This document shows, piece after piece, positions 33,101 to 40,633 of a stretch of DNA of 64,000 bases. Below the pieces are notes generated by a model, which saw only the letters and a program-made list of their open reading frames with translations, was not told the DNA's origin and made no database searches. The stretch's first letter is position 1; each line of letters opens with the position of its first letter. Both the position numbers and the translations under genes were made by a program. Origin of the DNA: Paenibacillus sp. MAEPY2 (lineage in GTDB: Bacteria; Bacillota; Bacilli; Paenibacillales; Paenibacillaceae); the NCBI RefSeq assembly GCF_000499205.1, contig NZ_AWUK01000024.1:55357-119356 (forward strand). The letters are read 5' to 3'.

Positions 33101-35159
33101 ATGCACTTGTGTTGGTGTCGGTCAAAGCCCGTACACGATATTTATGTGCTGTTCCTGCGAGCAGACTGCTGTGCGTGTATGAAGGTTCGCTCACCGTCCC
33201 CACTACCACGCCATCGGCTTCTACTTCATATTTCGTAGCGTCGGCGATTTCTGCCCACGTCAGATTAATAGCGGTTTCTTCCGATGTGGCTTTCAAAACA
33301 GGTGTATTCAATAGCGTGGTTCCGCTGATTAAATCACTCCATGTTCCTACACCAGCGGCATTCTTCGACCGTATGCGGAAGGTGTGATCTGTGTTTGCTG
33401 CAAGACCACTCTTCGTGTAGGCAACGCCGGTGACAGCGACAACTGTGCCGTCGATTTCCAGATCGTATCCGGTAGCTCCAGTTACAGTTGTCCATTTTAA
33501 CGCTATAGCCGTATTGGTTACAGAATTCACTGTTAATCCTGCCACAGAACCTGGTAACGTATTTTGAGTCAGTATGGCTGTCCATGCACTTGTATTGGTA
33601 TCTGTTAAAGCACGCACACGGTATTTATGAGCTGTAGCTGGTGTGAGTCCGGTATGCGTAAATGTCGGATCTACAACATTACCAACAATTACTCCATCGG
33701 CTTCCACTTCATATGAAGTAGCACCCTCAATAGAAGGCCAAACGAGAATAATTTCTTCCTGTGAAGGGCTTGATTTCAGTACGGGTGTACTCAATTGAGT
33801 GGACACGGTTAACAGATCAGACCAACTGCCTGCCCCGCCTGTATTTTTTGGTCTCAACCGGAAAGTATGTTCTGTATTAGGAATGAGTCCTGTTTTGCTG
33901 TATGTGGTACCAGTTACAGCGACGATGTTACCATCAATCTCTAAATCGTAACCTGTCGCACCTTTTACAGCGGTCCAGGATAGTGCAACTTTATTAAATG
34001 TTGCTTCTGTTACTTTCAAACCACTGACGGAGTCCGGAACTACCAGTTGCGTTATGGTTTTACTCCAATCGCTCTCATTGTTGGAAGACAGAGCTTTTAG
34101 CGTATACGTATGATTTGAATTTGCTGCGAGACCCTCATGCTCATACGATGTCACATTGCCAAGCTCAATAGGCGTTTCATCATCAATCTTTAATTGATAA
34201 TGACTAGCTTGATCAACCGCGTTCCATTGGGTAATATTTTTACCTTCCTGGGAGCTTGCCGAAATCACCGGTTGTTGGAGCAAGGTTTTGATCTCGTACA
34301 AAGAGCTCCATTCACTTGTACCTATTGAATTAAGAGAACGCACTCTATAGGAATACAACGTATCTGGCAATAATCCGTTGCTGACAAAGGTTGTCCCATA
34401 ATAAGGTCCCTTAATGATTCCATTCTCCTCAATTTCATATTGCACGGCCTGCTGTGCATGCTGCCAGTTCAAGTTAACTGTATTTTCACTTTGTTTTCCT
34501 GTGATCCCAGCTGGAATAGCTGGCATGTTGTCAATCGTTACTGGGGCCACCAACTGTTTGGTAAAAGAGGCTGGTTCCGCTTTGCGTGTATAATATGGGT
34601 TCAGTTCAGAATAGAAATCTACGACCTCCCCCGTATCCGCATTAACAACCAAACTTAACTGCCTTACATCATAATTGTATACATCAACCGGTGTAAGCTG
34701 ACCCAAAACATTATAGTTCGAAATGGTCCATTGCCCCACTTCCATGCCGGATTGCCTATACGTCATCTCAGTGAAGTATTCACGAACTTTACTTAAATCA
34801 ATAAGAAATGCATTATCGATTTGCCCCGTATATTTAGAGGTATACGATCCAAAACTTATATTCGTAATATCACTGGTAAATCCCAAGATAGACTGCCTTC
34901 TTGTAAAAGAGTAACCTGTTGTTGAAATGTTGTAGGATCTAACCCAACTGAGGTTAACATCCCTCTGGTTCACCTGTAATTTACCGTTGTTGTTTGTCAT
35001 TACATACTGAAAGTCATTACTCGATGAGACAATACCACTACCTGTTGCGGCATTCGCTCGGTTTCCCCCGTACACGCCAAACTGTCCGAATACCAGTATC
35101 AGCACCAGTAAACGGACGGTCCATAAGTAAAACCCATTTTTTCTTTTTCCTGCACTCAC
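30168..35159 (-). CDS. giant secreted fibronectin type III repeat protein
   Basis: A 1663-residue exported protein. The signal peptide (WTVRLLVLILVFGQFGVYGG then NRANA) is followed by a unique domain to about residue 215 that contains a PepSY-like pattern (LVVNADTGEVVDF). About 18 FN3 modules follow, mostly as eight pairs. The odd member carries YDLEIDG and the even member YEVEADG, and each pair is about 161 residues. No SLH, LPXTG or transmembrane anchor is seen at the C-terminus, so it may be released or bind the wall through its unique domain. The start is GTG 35159, after AAGGGGAG. It interrupts the comFC-yvyF neighbourhood. Function unknown; adhesion is a guess. Confidence 0.9.
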   Translation of the reverse strand: MSAGKRKNGFYLWTVRLLVLILVFGQFGVYGGNRANAATGSGIVSSSNDFQYVMTNNNGKLQVNQRDVNLSWVRSYNISTTGYSFTRRQSILGFTSDITNISFGSYTSKYTGQIDNAFLIDLSKVREYFTEMTYRQSGMEVGQWTISNYNVLGQLTPVDVYNYDVRQLSLVVNADTGEVVDFYSELNPYYTRKAEPASFTKQLVAPVTIDNMPAIPAGITGKQSENTVNLNWQHAQQAVQYEIEENGIIKGPYYGTTFVSNGLLPDTLYSYRVRSLNSIGTSEWSSLYEIKTLLQQPVISASSQEGKNITQWNAVDQASHYQLKIDDETPIELGNVTSYEHEGLAANSNHTYTLKALSSNNESDWSKTITQLVVPDSVSGLKVTEATFNKVALSWTAVKGATGYDLEIDGNIVAVTGTTYSKTGLIPNTEHTFRLRPKNTGGAGSWSDLLTVSTQLSTPVLKSSPSQEEIILVWPSIEGATSYEVEADGVIVGNVVDPTFTHTGLTPATAHKYRVRALTDTNTSAWTAILTQNTLPGSVAGLTVNSVTNTAIALKWTTVTGATGYDLEIDGTVVAVTGVAYTKSGLAANTDHTFRIRSKNAAGVGTWSDLISGTTLLNTPVLKATSEETAINLTWAEIADATKYEVEADGVVVGTVSEPSYTHSSLLAGTAHKYRVRALTDTNTSAWTAILTQSTLPTSVTGLTINSVTNVTIGLKWNAVTGATGYDLEIDGTVVSTTATAYNKSGLTANTDHTFRIRSKNAAGVGTWSDLISGTTQLNTPVLKATSEETAINLTWAEIADATKYEVEADGVVLTTVNEPSYTHSGLLAGTAHKYRVRALTDTNTSVWTAILTQSTIPASVSGLTINSVTNVAIALKWNAVTGATGYDMEIDGTVVAVTGVAYTKSGLAANTDHTFRIRSKNAAGVGTWSDLISGTTQLNTPVLKAASEETAINLTWAEIADATEYEVEADGVVVATVNEPSYTHSSLLAGTAHKYRVRALTDTNTSAWTAILTQSTLPASVSGLTISSVTNVAIALKWNAVTGATGYDLEIDGTLVSTTAAAYTKSGLAANTNHTFRIRSKNAAGVGTWSELINGTTQLNTPVLKATSEETAINLTWAEIADATKYEVEADGAVVATVNEPSYKHNSLLAGTAHKYRVRALTDANTSAWTAILTQSTLPASVTGLTVNSVTNVAIALKWNAVTGATGYDLEIDGTVVAVTGVAYTKSGLAANTDHTFRIRSKNAAGLGTWSDLINGTTQLNTPVLKATSEETAINLIWAEIADATKYEVEADGVVVATVNEPSYTHSGLLVGTAHKYRVRALTNTNTSAWTAILTQSTIPASVTGLTVNSVTNAAIALKWNAVTGATGYDLEIDGTVVAVTGVAYTKSGLAANTDHTFRIRSKNAAGVGTWSDLISGTTQLNTPVLKATSEETAINLMWAEIADATKYEVEADGVVVATVNEPSYTHSILLAGTAHKYRVRALTDTNTGAWTAILTQSTIPSSVSGLTINTVTNVAIALKWNAVTGATGYDLEIDGTVVAVTGVAYTKSGLAANTEHTFRIRSKNAAGVGTWSDLINGTTQLSAPVLKGTSDRTGILLTWDAVIGASSYEIEADGQIVATINDTTFVHSDLVPSSLHKYRIRALNDQNVSAWTSVLSIKTLN
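30400..33830 (-). repeat. tandem 483-base repeats inside the FN3 gene
   Basis: The plus-strand string TGATCAAATCACTCC or a close variant recurs at 30428, 30911, 31394 and 31877, an exact spacing of 483 bases (161 codons), and again through about 33320. Each unit is two FN3 modules. Units are very similar at DNA level, so recombination can add or remove them, and short-read assemblies may miscount them. Confidence 0.9.
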
Positions 35160-35491
35160 CGTTGTTCTCCCCTTAAAAAAGATATGTTTTGCCACTCCCT
35201 GTGCTGTCACCTATGGTGAACGGCAGAACTATCTATTCTACACGGCAAAAATAATTCCTCTTTTTTACATGTAAAAATATTCTTGTCTAATTTATGCTTT
35301 TAATTTCATTAAACAACCAACACACAAATTATATGTATGTATATGAAAATCCACAAAAGTGATAACGTCATACATACTAGAACATACTTTCCCTTTTGTA
35401 TATAAAAGCTATTAATTTTAGTTCATTATCTAACTTGCGTATGATAACCACATAGATAGCCACCTATTAAGTGAATATGCAAATACTCAGG
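35160..35491. other. intergenic region between comFC and the FN3 gene
   Basis: An A+T-rich gap without a gene. It holds a perfect 16-base palindrome TTTTTACATGTAAAAA (35262-35277), about 100 bases upstream of the FN3 gene start, a plausible operator. No clear promoter or comFC terminator is seen. Confidence 0.4.
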
Positions 35492-36724
35492 TCAGGATCT
35501 GGCCAAAGTCAGCGTGTAAATCTCTATTGGGAGGTTCATAGAAAATCCAGCTTTTAAAATCACCTGTCCACAGGCATCCAGGGTACTACCGGTTGTGTAA
35601 ATATCATCAATCAGTAACAAGCGTAAGGGAGTTAACGGCCAATCTTGTGTTGTTGATGTGATATGTGAAGAGATTCCTTTTCCAATCGTGTATGAATTGG
35701 CTGGCTGTAAATGCATGTTCTTTGGCATGTTTTCATTTGAAGCTCTGTAGAGATCAACCATTATCTCCGTTCCACCCGGCTGCATTGAGAAAGCATCCTG
35801 CATGGTCTGGATGCGCTCGCCGCGTGTCTTGAAGCTTTGTTTGGTGGTGTTGATCCGGCGCTGCAGCAGATCAACAACTGGTAGCCGGCAGGCTGCGGCG
35901 AGCCCTGATGCGAGCCGCTCTGCCTGATTGAAGCCGCGCTCGGCAAGGCGTTCGTTGCTGACGGGGACATAGGTCACCACGTCTGGCCGCCATCGCGGCT
36001 TGTTGTTTTGGAGCAGCGACTGGCGGTTGCGTCGTGCTGCTCCTGGATGAGCATGCGTATAGCTCGCGTAGGGGCTTTGGCTATTGAGTTGCGCGTGTAT
36101 ATGCACGGGCGCAAACAAGTTTGGTGAGTGAACCGGCGTGCTGATTGATTGACGCGAGCCAAGTCGGTGAACGGGCGAATTGTTGTTTACATCGCCCCCG
36201 CCAGGTCGGTGAACGAGTGCGTTTGTTAACGCACCCGAATTACATGGATGTGAACTGGCATCCATATGAGATTGAGCAGGCGTGGCGGGACGAGCCGCGG
36301 GGGCCAGGGGTTCTTTTGCCAAAACAGGGTTAAGTTCCTCACTCATTGCTTGAAATGCTTGAATCAAAAGAGATGTTAATAACGGCGCGTAGCGCTCGTG
36401 ACCTCTAAATTTGTACATGCTAATCCATTCCTTCATTAAAGCATTGTACTGAACGGCGCTGCGGTTGAGGATGAAAGAACGGTTTTGCATGTGTGGACGG
36501 ACGCAGTCCGGGCAACCGATTCCTCGACCACAGCGCAAGCAGCGAATGGTACGAATCCACGGAATTTGCTGTACACATCGGGTACATACCCCTGGATAGA
36601 TTTTCGAAAGGATCGCTCGGGTTCCACAGGTCAGGCAAGTTGCTCCTGGTGGGGCGAACAGGCTATGCAGACGACGGGTAAGCTCGTGCAAATAATCGGT
36701 TAAATCGTTTAGCCAGATGGGCAT
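35492..36724 (-). CDS. comFC: ComFC-type phosphoribosyltransferase with large insertion
   Basis: ComFC (ComF/GntX family) is needed for DNA uptake in competence and has a phosphoribosyltransferase fold. Visible are the N-terminal zinc finger (CLTCGTRA, CTRC, CLRCGRGIGCPDC), YKFRGHERYAPLL, the PVSNERLAERGFNQAERLA motif and the PRPP-binding LLIDDIYTTGSTLDACG near the end. The protein has 410 residues, where relatives have about 230. An insert of about 115 residues (roughly 128-245), rich in Pro, His, Ala and Asn with repeated VHRPG/VHRLG/VHSPN motifs, lies between core elements. A smaller insert precedes the PRPP loop. GGAGG precedes the ATG. It follows comFA by 24 bases. Confidence 0.88.
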   Translation of the reverse strand: MPIWLNDLTDYLHELTRRLHSLFAPPGATCLTCGTRAILSKIYPGVCTRCVQQIPWIRTIRCLRCGRGIGCPDCVRPHMQNRSFILNRSAVQYNALMKEWISMYKFRGHERYAPLLTSLLIQAFQAMSEELNPVLAKEPLAPAARPATPAQSHMDASSHPCNSGALTNALVHRPGGGDVNNNSPVHRLGSRQSISTPVHSPNLFAPVHIHAQLNSQSPYASYTHAHPGAARRNRQSLLQNNKPRWRPDVVTYVPVSNERLAERGFNQAERLASGLAAACRLPVVDLLQRRINTTKQSFKTRGERIQTMQDAFSMQPGGTEIMVDLYRASNENMPKNMHLQPANSYTIGKGISSHITSTTQDWPLTPLRLLLIDDIYTTGSTLDACGQVILKAGFSMNLPIEIYTLTLARS

Positions 36725-36748
36725 AGGTGTGAGCCTCCAAAGTTGAAT

Positions 36749-38647
36749 TTATGGATGAGACGGCGGATGCAGATATCCTTTGCGGCGGGCGATAGTATTC
36801 ATCTTTCGGATCTGTGCCACTGCTCGGACCTGAGAACGTGTACGACGGGATGATGCAAAGACGACTCTTCCTGCTGGATCATCCATAGATCTACCTGCTC
36901 TACCCGCCATTTGTACCAGAGACGCTTCGTCGAAAAAGCCATTATCCGCATCCAAAATGAATACATCGCTACGCGGGATGGTGACGCCCCGCTCCAAGAT
37001 AGTGGTGGTCACGAGCAGACGTATGGTCCGTTCACGAAAAGCAATCACTTTGCTCGCGCGATCCGGATCTTGAGATGATGTTCCTTCGATATGGATTTGT
37101 GGAAACATGCGACGCATGAGATTTACAAATGCCTCAATCTGAGCGATCCGTGTCACAAAAACAAATACCTGAGCTTCCCGCAGCAAGGAGGTTTGAATAC
37201 TCTTTTTTAGTGTGGCGGGCAGCTCTCTCTTCCGAATACATTCGGCGACAGTAGGCATTTTCAGTAAACGCGGTACAGGTAAAGGGTGGCGGTGGAAGCG
37301 GACGGGAACTTTGGCGTGAGTGAGTTTTCCTTGCGCTGCTTCCCGCTGTAGCCTAGCTGGCGGGGTAGCGGACAGGTAAACAAAATGACCATCAGGCGTG
37401 CATGAGGACGCAGCCGCATGAGCGAGCATGGGATCATTATGGTAGGGAAACGCGTCGAGCTCATCGATAATGACCAGATCAAATGCCTGGTAAAAACGCA
37501 TCAGTTGGTGCGTGGTCGCGAGTGTGAGCTGTGCGTCTTTCCAGCGCTCGGTGCTGCCTCCGTATAGTGTAGCGAGCGAGATGTCAGGGAACGCCTTCGC
37601 CAAACGAGGGGCAAGCTCCAGCACGACATCCCGCCGCGGCGTAGCGACAAGTGCTCGTCCACCCCGCTCCAATATGTATTGGAGCAGCGGGAATATCATT
37701 TCCGTCTTACCGGCCCCAGTCACGGCCCATAGCAAAAACCGCCCCGGCCCATCCCCTGCGGATGGCCGGGCCAAAAACGCCAGCGCCTCGGCAGCCGCCG
37801 CGCTCTGCGCCGGGCTCAACCCCCACCGGGCAAGTCCGCCCTCGGTGGGGTCAACGGCCGTGCCACGACGCGATGCTTCACCGCGTCGTGGCACGGCCCC
37901 TGGCGCTGCGCTGCGCAGCAGCAGCGCACAGGCACGGCTGCGCCCCAGCGCGAGGCAGGCCTCGCAGTAGGCGCACGCCGCCAAGCCGCAGGCAGCGCAG
38001 GGCACGCGCTGCCCGGCAAAGCTGCCGCATCGGCGGCAGCGGGGCGCGCTCTGCGCGCGACCAAGCCACGCGAGGCGGTGCCGCCGCGTGGCAGGCCCTT
38101 CCAGGGCGGCTGCTATGCTCAGCCGCCCCCATAGGTGCGCGAGCTGCGCAGCCGCGCGCCAAACCGAGGCTAGCTGCGGCGCCGTATCCGCCAGCAGCGC
38201 CTCTGCCTCGGCCGCCAGCAATTGGCGGCCGCGAAGCCGCTCAGCCAGCAGGGCCGCGCCCCGCTCCAGCTGAGCCCACTCCCCCGCGGGATATGGCTCT
38301 GCCATCCTGCCCACCTCCGCACCTCTTTCAGCGGCAATCCCCACATTCCCCGCCATCTCTCCCCTAGCCTCCAGTTCCCCGGAGGACCGCTCGTACTCTT
38401 CCAGTTTCCGTCGCATATACGCCTGCCAATGACGCTCGACCCACTGATTCATTTCCTTCTCCGATTCAAAATTCTCTACCATCCATGAAGCCTGACTTAA
38501 AGGCAGCTCCCTGCCTAGCAGCAACCACTTCAACACCTGCTGTCCACTTACACCCTCTAGCCACCACGCCGCATCCACTCGGATATCCAGTGATAGAATC
38601 ATCTTCCACCCTTCTCTCACTCGACGCACATATAAACCAACCTTCAT
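36749..38647 (-). CDS. comFA: competence DNA helicase/translocase ComFA
   Basis: ComFA is a membrane-associated DEAD-box-like ATPase that helps pull transforming DNA into the cell. The 632-residue product has a four-Cys zinc finger (CRRCGS, CAACGLAACAYCEAC, about 210-240) and Walker A AVTGAGKTEM near 310. Walker B reads IIDELD, followed by YLSATPPARL and the C-terminal helicase motifs ERGVTIPRSD and QMAGRAGRS. ATG 38647 after GAGGGAGGAG is chosen; a frame opening at 38746 would run through a terminator. The stretch coding for about residues 90-310 is very G+C-rich and Ala-rich and contains a 17-base perfect inverted repeat, unlike the rest of the gene. Confidence 0.92.
   Translation of the reverse strand: MKVGLYVRRVREGWKMILSLDIRVDAAWWLEGVSGQQVLKWLLLGRELPLSQASWMVENFESEKEMNQWVERHWQAYMRRKLEEYERSSGELEARGEMAGNVGIAAERGAEVGRMAEPYPAGEWAQLERGAALLAERLRGRQLLAAEAEALLADTAPQLASVWRAAAQLAHLWGRLSIAAALEGPATRRHRLAWLGRAQSAPRCRRCGSFAGQRVPCAACGLAACAYCEACLALGRSRACALLLRSAAPGAVPRRGEASRRGTAVDPTEGGLARWGLSPAQSAAAAEALAFLARPSAGDGPGRFLLWAVTGAGKTEMIFPLLQYILERGGRALVATPRRDVVLELAPRLAKAFPDISLATLYGGSTERWKDAQLTLATTHQLMRFYQAFDLVIIDELDAFPYHNDPMLAHAAASSCTPDGHFVYLSATPPARLQREAAQGKLTHAKVPVRFHRHPLPVPRLLKMPTVAECIRKRELPATLKKSIQTSLLREAQVFVFVTRIAQIEAFVNLMRRMFPQIHIEGTSSQDPDRASKVIAFRERTIRLLVTTTILERGVTIPRSDVFILDADNGFFDEASLVQMAGRAGRSMDDPAGRVVFASSRRTRSQVRAVAQIRKMNTIARRKGYLHPPSHP
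37856..37898. repeat. 17-base perfect inverted repeat inside comFA
   Basis: GGCCGTGCCACGACGCG (37856-37872) is exactly repeated in inverse orientation at 37882-37898 with a nine-base loop. It encodes the Arg/Gly/Ala-rich linker just upstream of the helicase core. The surrounding 37741-37860 is about 77% G+C by hand count. Confidence 0.9.
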
Positions 38648-38683
38648 CTGCTCTCCTCCCTCAGCTTCAATATCCCGAAACGC

Positions 38684-38727
38684 AAAAAAAGCACATGCCA
38701 ACCCGACTTTTCGTCGGAGCATGTGCT
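38684..38727 (-). terminator. intrinsic terminator in the comFA leader (possible attenuator)
   Basis: On the minus strand AGCACATGC and GCATGTGCT pair, with inner CCGAC/GTCGG, followed by seven Ts. Only about 27 bases separate the T run from the comFA ribosome binding site, too few for a promoter, and a promoter-like pair lies just upstream (38768-38796). Confidence 0.8.
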
Positions 38728-38767
38728 TCATGTCCATCCCAATCAAATTATTTCCATTTGTACTACC

Positions 38768-38796
38768 ACTATATCAATCGTCGAGTTTTGTTACAA
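38768..38796 (-). promoter_or_regulatory. candidate comFA leader promoter
   Basis: On the minus strand TTGTAA (38791-38796) and TATAGT (38768-38773) are 17 bases apart. The predicted transcript would run about 30 bases and then meet the terminator at 38727-38684. The -35 box is weak. Confidence 0.4.
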
Positions 38797-39031
38797 GTTA
38801 TTGTAATTCCAAATCCTCTTCATCGCATCATTTTACCAATTCTCTTATTAACGATAATCTTTCTTTGAACCGCGAAACTTTTTCCAATCCGTACCGTCTA
38901 TACTTTTAACTTAAGAGTTCTGATTTCAAAAAGCTTCTGATTGTTAACTAAAGAAGAACAGAAACCCTGCAATAACCATACATTGCATAAAAACCCATAT
39001 TTAATTTATCAGCAAGCTTGGCTACAATGAC
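38797..39031. other. A+T-rich gap upstream of comFA
   Basis: No gene, RNA or repeat could be supported here. Confidence 0.35.
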
Positions 39032-39063
39032 AAAAAAAGACTACAGCATAGGCTGTAATCTTT
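39032..39063 (-). terminator. intrinsic terminator downstream of the 39203-39583 gene
   Basis: On the minus strand AAAGATTACAGC pairs with GCTGTAGTCTTT, with one mismatched position, and is followed by TTTTTTT. It lies 140 bases after the stop. Confidence 0.75.
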
Positions 39064-39202
39064 AACCTCGAACTTATGAAATCCAAGCTTAACTTGGCAA
39101 GCAGGTATGACTTCATTAAAAGTACCTTCTGACTGATGACATTCTTTAGCCGGTCTGTCTCAGCATTTCGTACGAATAATGATTTTAACCCGAAAAAAGC
39201 AA

Positions 39203-39583
39203 CTACTGCTTCGACTCACGTAAATCGATAAGGCGAATAGAACGATTCCCTGTCTGATTCCCCTGCTCCATATCGGAAGGGACAGCAGATAAGTAGGATA
39301 ACTCCATTCCTTGCCTATGCATAAGCTTTTCAATGATTCGAACCGTTTCGGCTTCCGTACGATCAGCGACAACCGTCAATGTGAAGCTCTTTCCATGGTA
39401 AAATAATTCCCGGCAAAGCGCTCTTACAATACCTTCAATCCGCTGCTCCTGATTGGAAGGAATGAGCAGAATCTGCTCGTAGCCTTCGGGGTCTGGACGA
39501 GAAAGATGGCGCTGGTGCATGGCATGAACGGCCATTGCCGCCAGGAAGTATATGAGCAGAATCATAGTCAGATGAGCAACCAT
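39203..39583 (-). CDS. small membrane-anchored protein of unknown function
   Basis: A 126-residue protein with one N-terminal membrane segment (about 2-22, MILLIYFLAAMAVHAM) and a cytoplasmic domain of alternating strands and helices (YEQILLIPSNQEQRIEG, FTLTVVADRTEAETVRI). This vaguely resembles the first half of a GT-A or Rossmann fold but has no catalytic motif. I do not recognise the family. ATG 39583 is chosen because a strong GAGGAGG precedes it. It lies between degU and comFA, where Bacillus has other genes, and is followed by its own terminator. Confidence 0.75.
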   Translation of the reverse strand: MVAHLTMILLIYFLAAMAVHAMHQRHLSRPDPEGYEQILLIPSNQEQRIEGIVRALCRELFYHGKSFTLTVVADRTEAETVRIIEKLMHRQGMELSYLSAVPSDMEQGNQTGNRSIRLIDLRESKQ

Positions 39584-39906
39584 GGCAACTGCACCTCCTC
39601 GGAAGGTCATGCTCACCCATGGCGAACATCCCTGTATACAGCAGTATATGCTGCATCCCCTGAAGGGTTACACTTGCAAATCCCGAACGCTCATATTCCA
39701 TTCTGATCGACACTGGACGAAGAAGACAGGCCAGGTCGTTCACTCATTCATGCCGAAGCTAACGTAAGTTCTACACAGCTTCACACTTTGATCATTTGCT
39801 GTAATAAAGTCCATTAACCCGCTAACCAGTCCAATATCTTGGAATGGGCGCGAGTAAACAGAAGCCTATATTTGTTAACAACACACTACATCATTACAAT
39901 TGTATA
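39584..39906. other. gap between degU and the small membrane-protein gene
   Basis: A minus-strand frame reaches 39743, but it overlaps the membrane-protein gene in another phase and has no recognisable product. No terminator for degU is evident, so readthrough from degS-degU into the next gene is possible. Confidence 0.35.
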
Positions 39907-40629
39907 TTAGAGCGTAACCCAACCATATTTGATCGAGTTGATAACCGCTTGCGTACGATCGTCCACTTCCATCTTCTGCAGAATACTGCTGACATGGTTT
40001 TTTACTGTCTTTTCACTGATGAACAGGAATTCACCAATCATTTTATTGCTCTTACCTTCAGCCATCAGACGCAACACTTCAGCCTCACGACGAGTAAGCG
40101 GATTGTTGTCGCCAGCGACAAATTTAACGCCTGCCTCTTTCGAAGCCCCCTCGCTCATTGCCCCTGTCTCATTAAGATACGTCATACGACGCAACTGCAT
40201 GATCAGTTTGCCTGTTACTTTAGGGTGGATGAATGCATGCCCTTCATGAACGGAACGAATCGCATTAATCAGGGACTCGGCCTCCATGTCTTTCAGCAGA
40301 TATCCGTTAGCGCCTTTACGCAGCGTCTCGAACACGTAGCTCTCATCATCATGAATAGACAAGATAATGACTTTGACATCCGGGAACAGCTCACGCAATT
40401 TCTCCGTTGCTTCAACCCCGTTTTCTACCGGCATGTTGATGTCCATCAATACGATATCCGGTTTATCCTGATTACAGAATTCGAGCACCTGAATTCCATC
40501 GCCACATTCGCCAATGACCTCAATGTCGTCCTCCATATTTAAAATGCGTTTCAGACCTTCACGGAACAGCTGATGATCATCAGCCAAAAGAACTTTAATT
40601 GATGCTTTACCAGTATCACGGTTTTCCAT
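39907..40629 (-). CDS. degU: two-component response regulator DegU
   Basis: DegU is a DNA-binding regulator of exoenzymes, competence and motility. In B. subtilis its unphosphorylated form primes competence, and DegU-P affects flagellar genes, which gives meaning to its place next to comF and the flagellar block. The 240-residue product has a receiver domain with acidic pocket ADDH and phospho-acceptor Asp in IVLMDINMP (about residue 63). A linker follows, then a LuxR-type helix-turn-helix (LTRREAEVLRLMAEGKSNK, about 176-240). It starts four bases after degS. Confidence 0.95.
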   Translation of the reverse strand: MENRDTGKASIKVLLADDHQLFREGLKRILNMEDDIEVIGECGDGIQVLEFCNQDKPDIVLMDINMPVENGVEATEKLRELFPDVKVIILSIHDDESYVFETLRKGANGYLLKDMEAESLINAIRSVHEGHAFIHPKVTGKLIMQLRRMTYLNETGAMSEGASKEAGVKFVAGDNNPLTRREAEVLRLMAEGKSNKMIGEFLFISEKTVKNHVSSILQKMEVDDRTQAVINSIKYGWVTL

Positions 40630-40633
40630 CCTG

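Noticed and set aside
30414..33387. Several 100-180 codon plus-strand frames repeating across the FN3 gene
   Set aside because: They recur with the 483-base period of the FN3 repeats and are antisense shadows of them.
30400..33830. Regular repeats considered as a CRISPR-like array
   Set aside because: The unit is 483 bases, lies in frame inside one coding sequence and encodes FN3 domains; there are no spacers or cas genes.
37651..38367. 238-codon plus-strand frame opposite comFA
   Set aside because: It arises from the G+C-rich block, where stop codons are rare. Composition is Ala/Pro/Arg low-complexity with no start signal.
36749..38746. comFA starting at 38746
   Set aside because: The extra 33 codons would run through an intrinsic terminator hairpin, and a strong ribosome binding site precedes ATG 38647.
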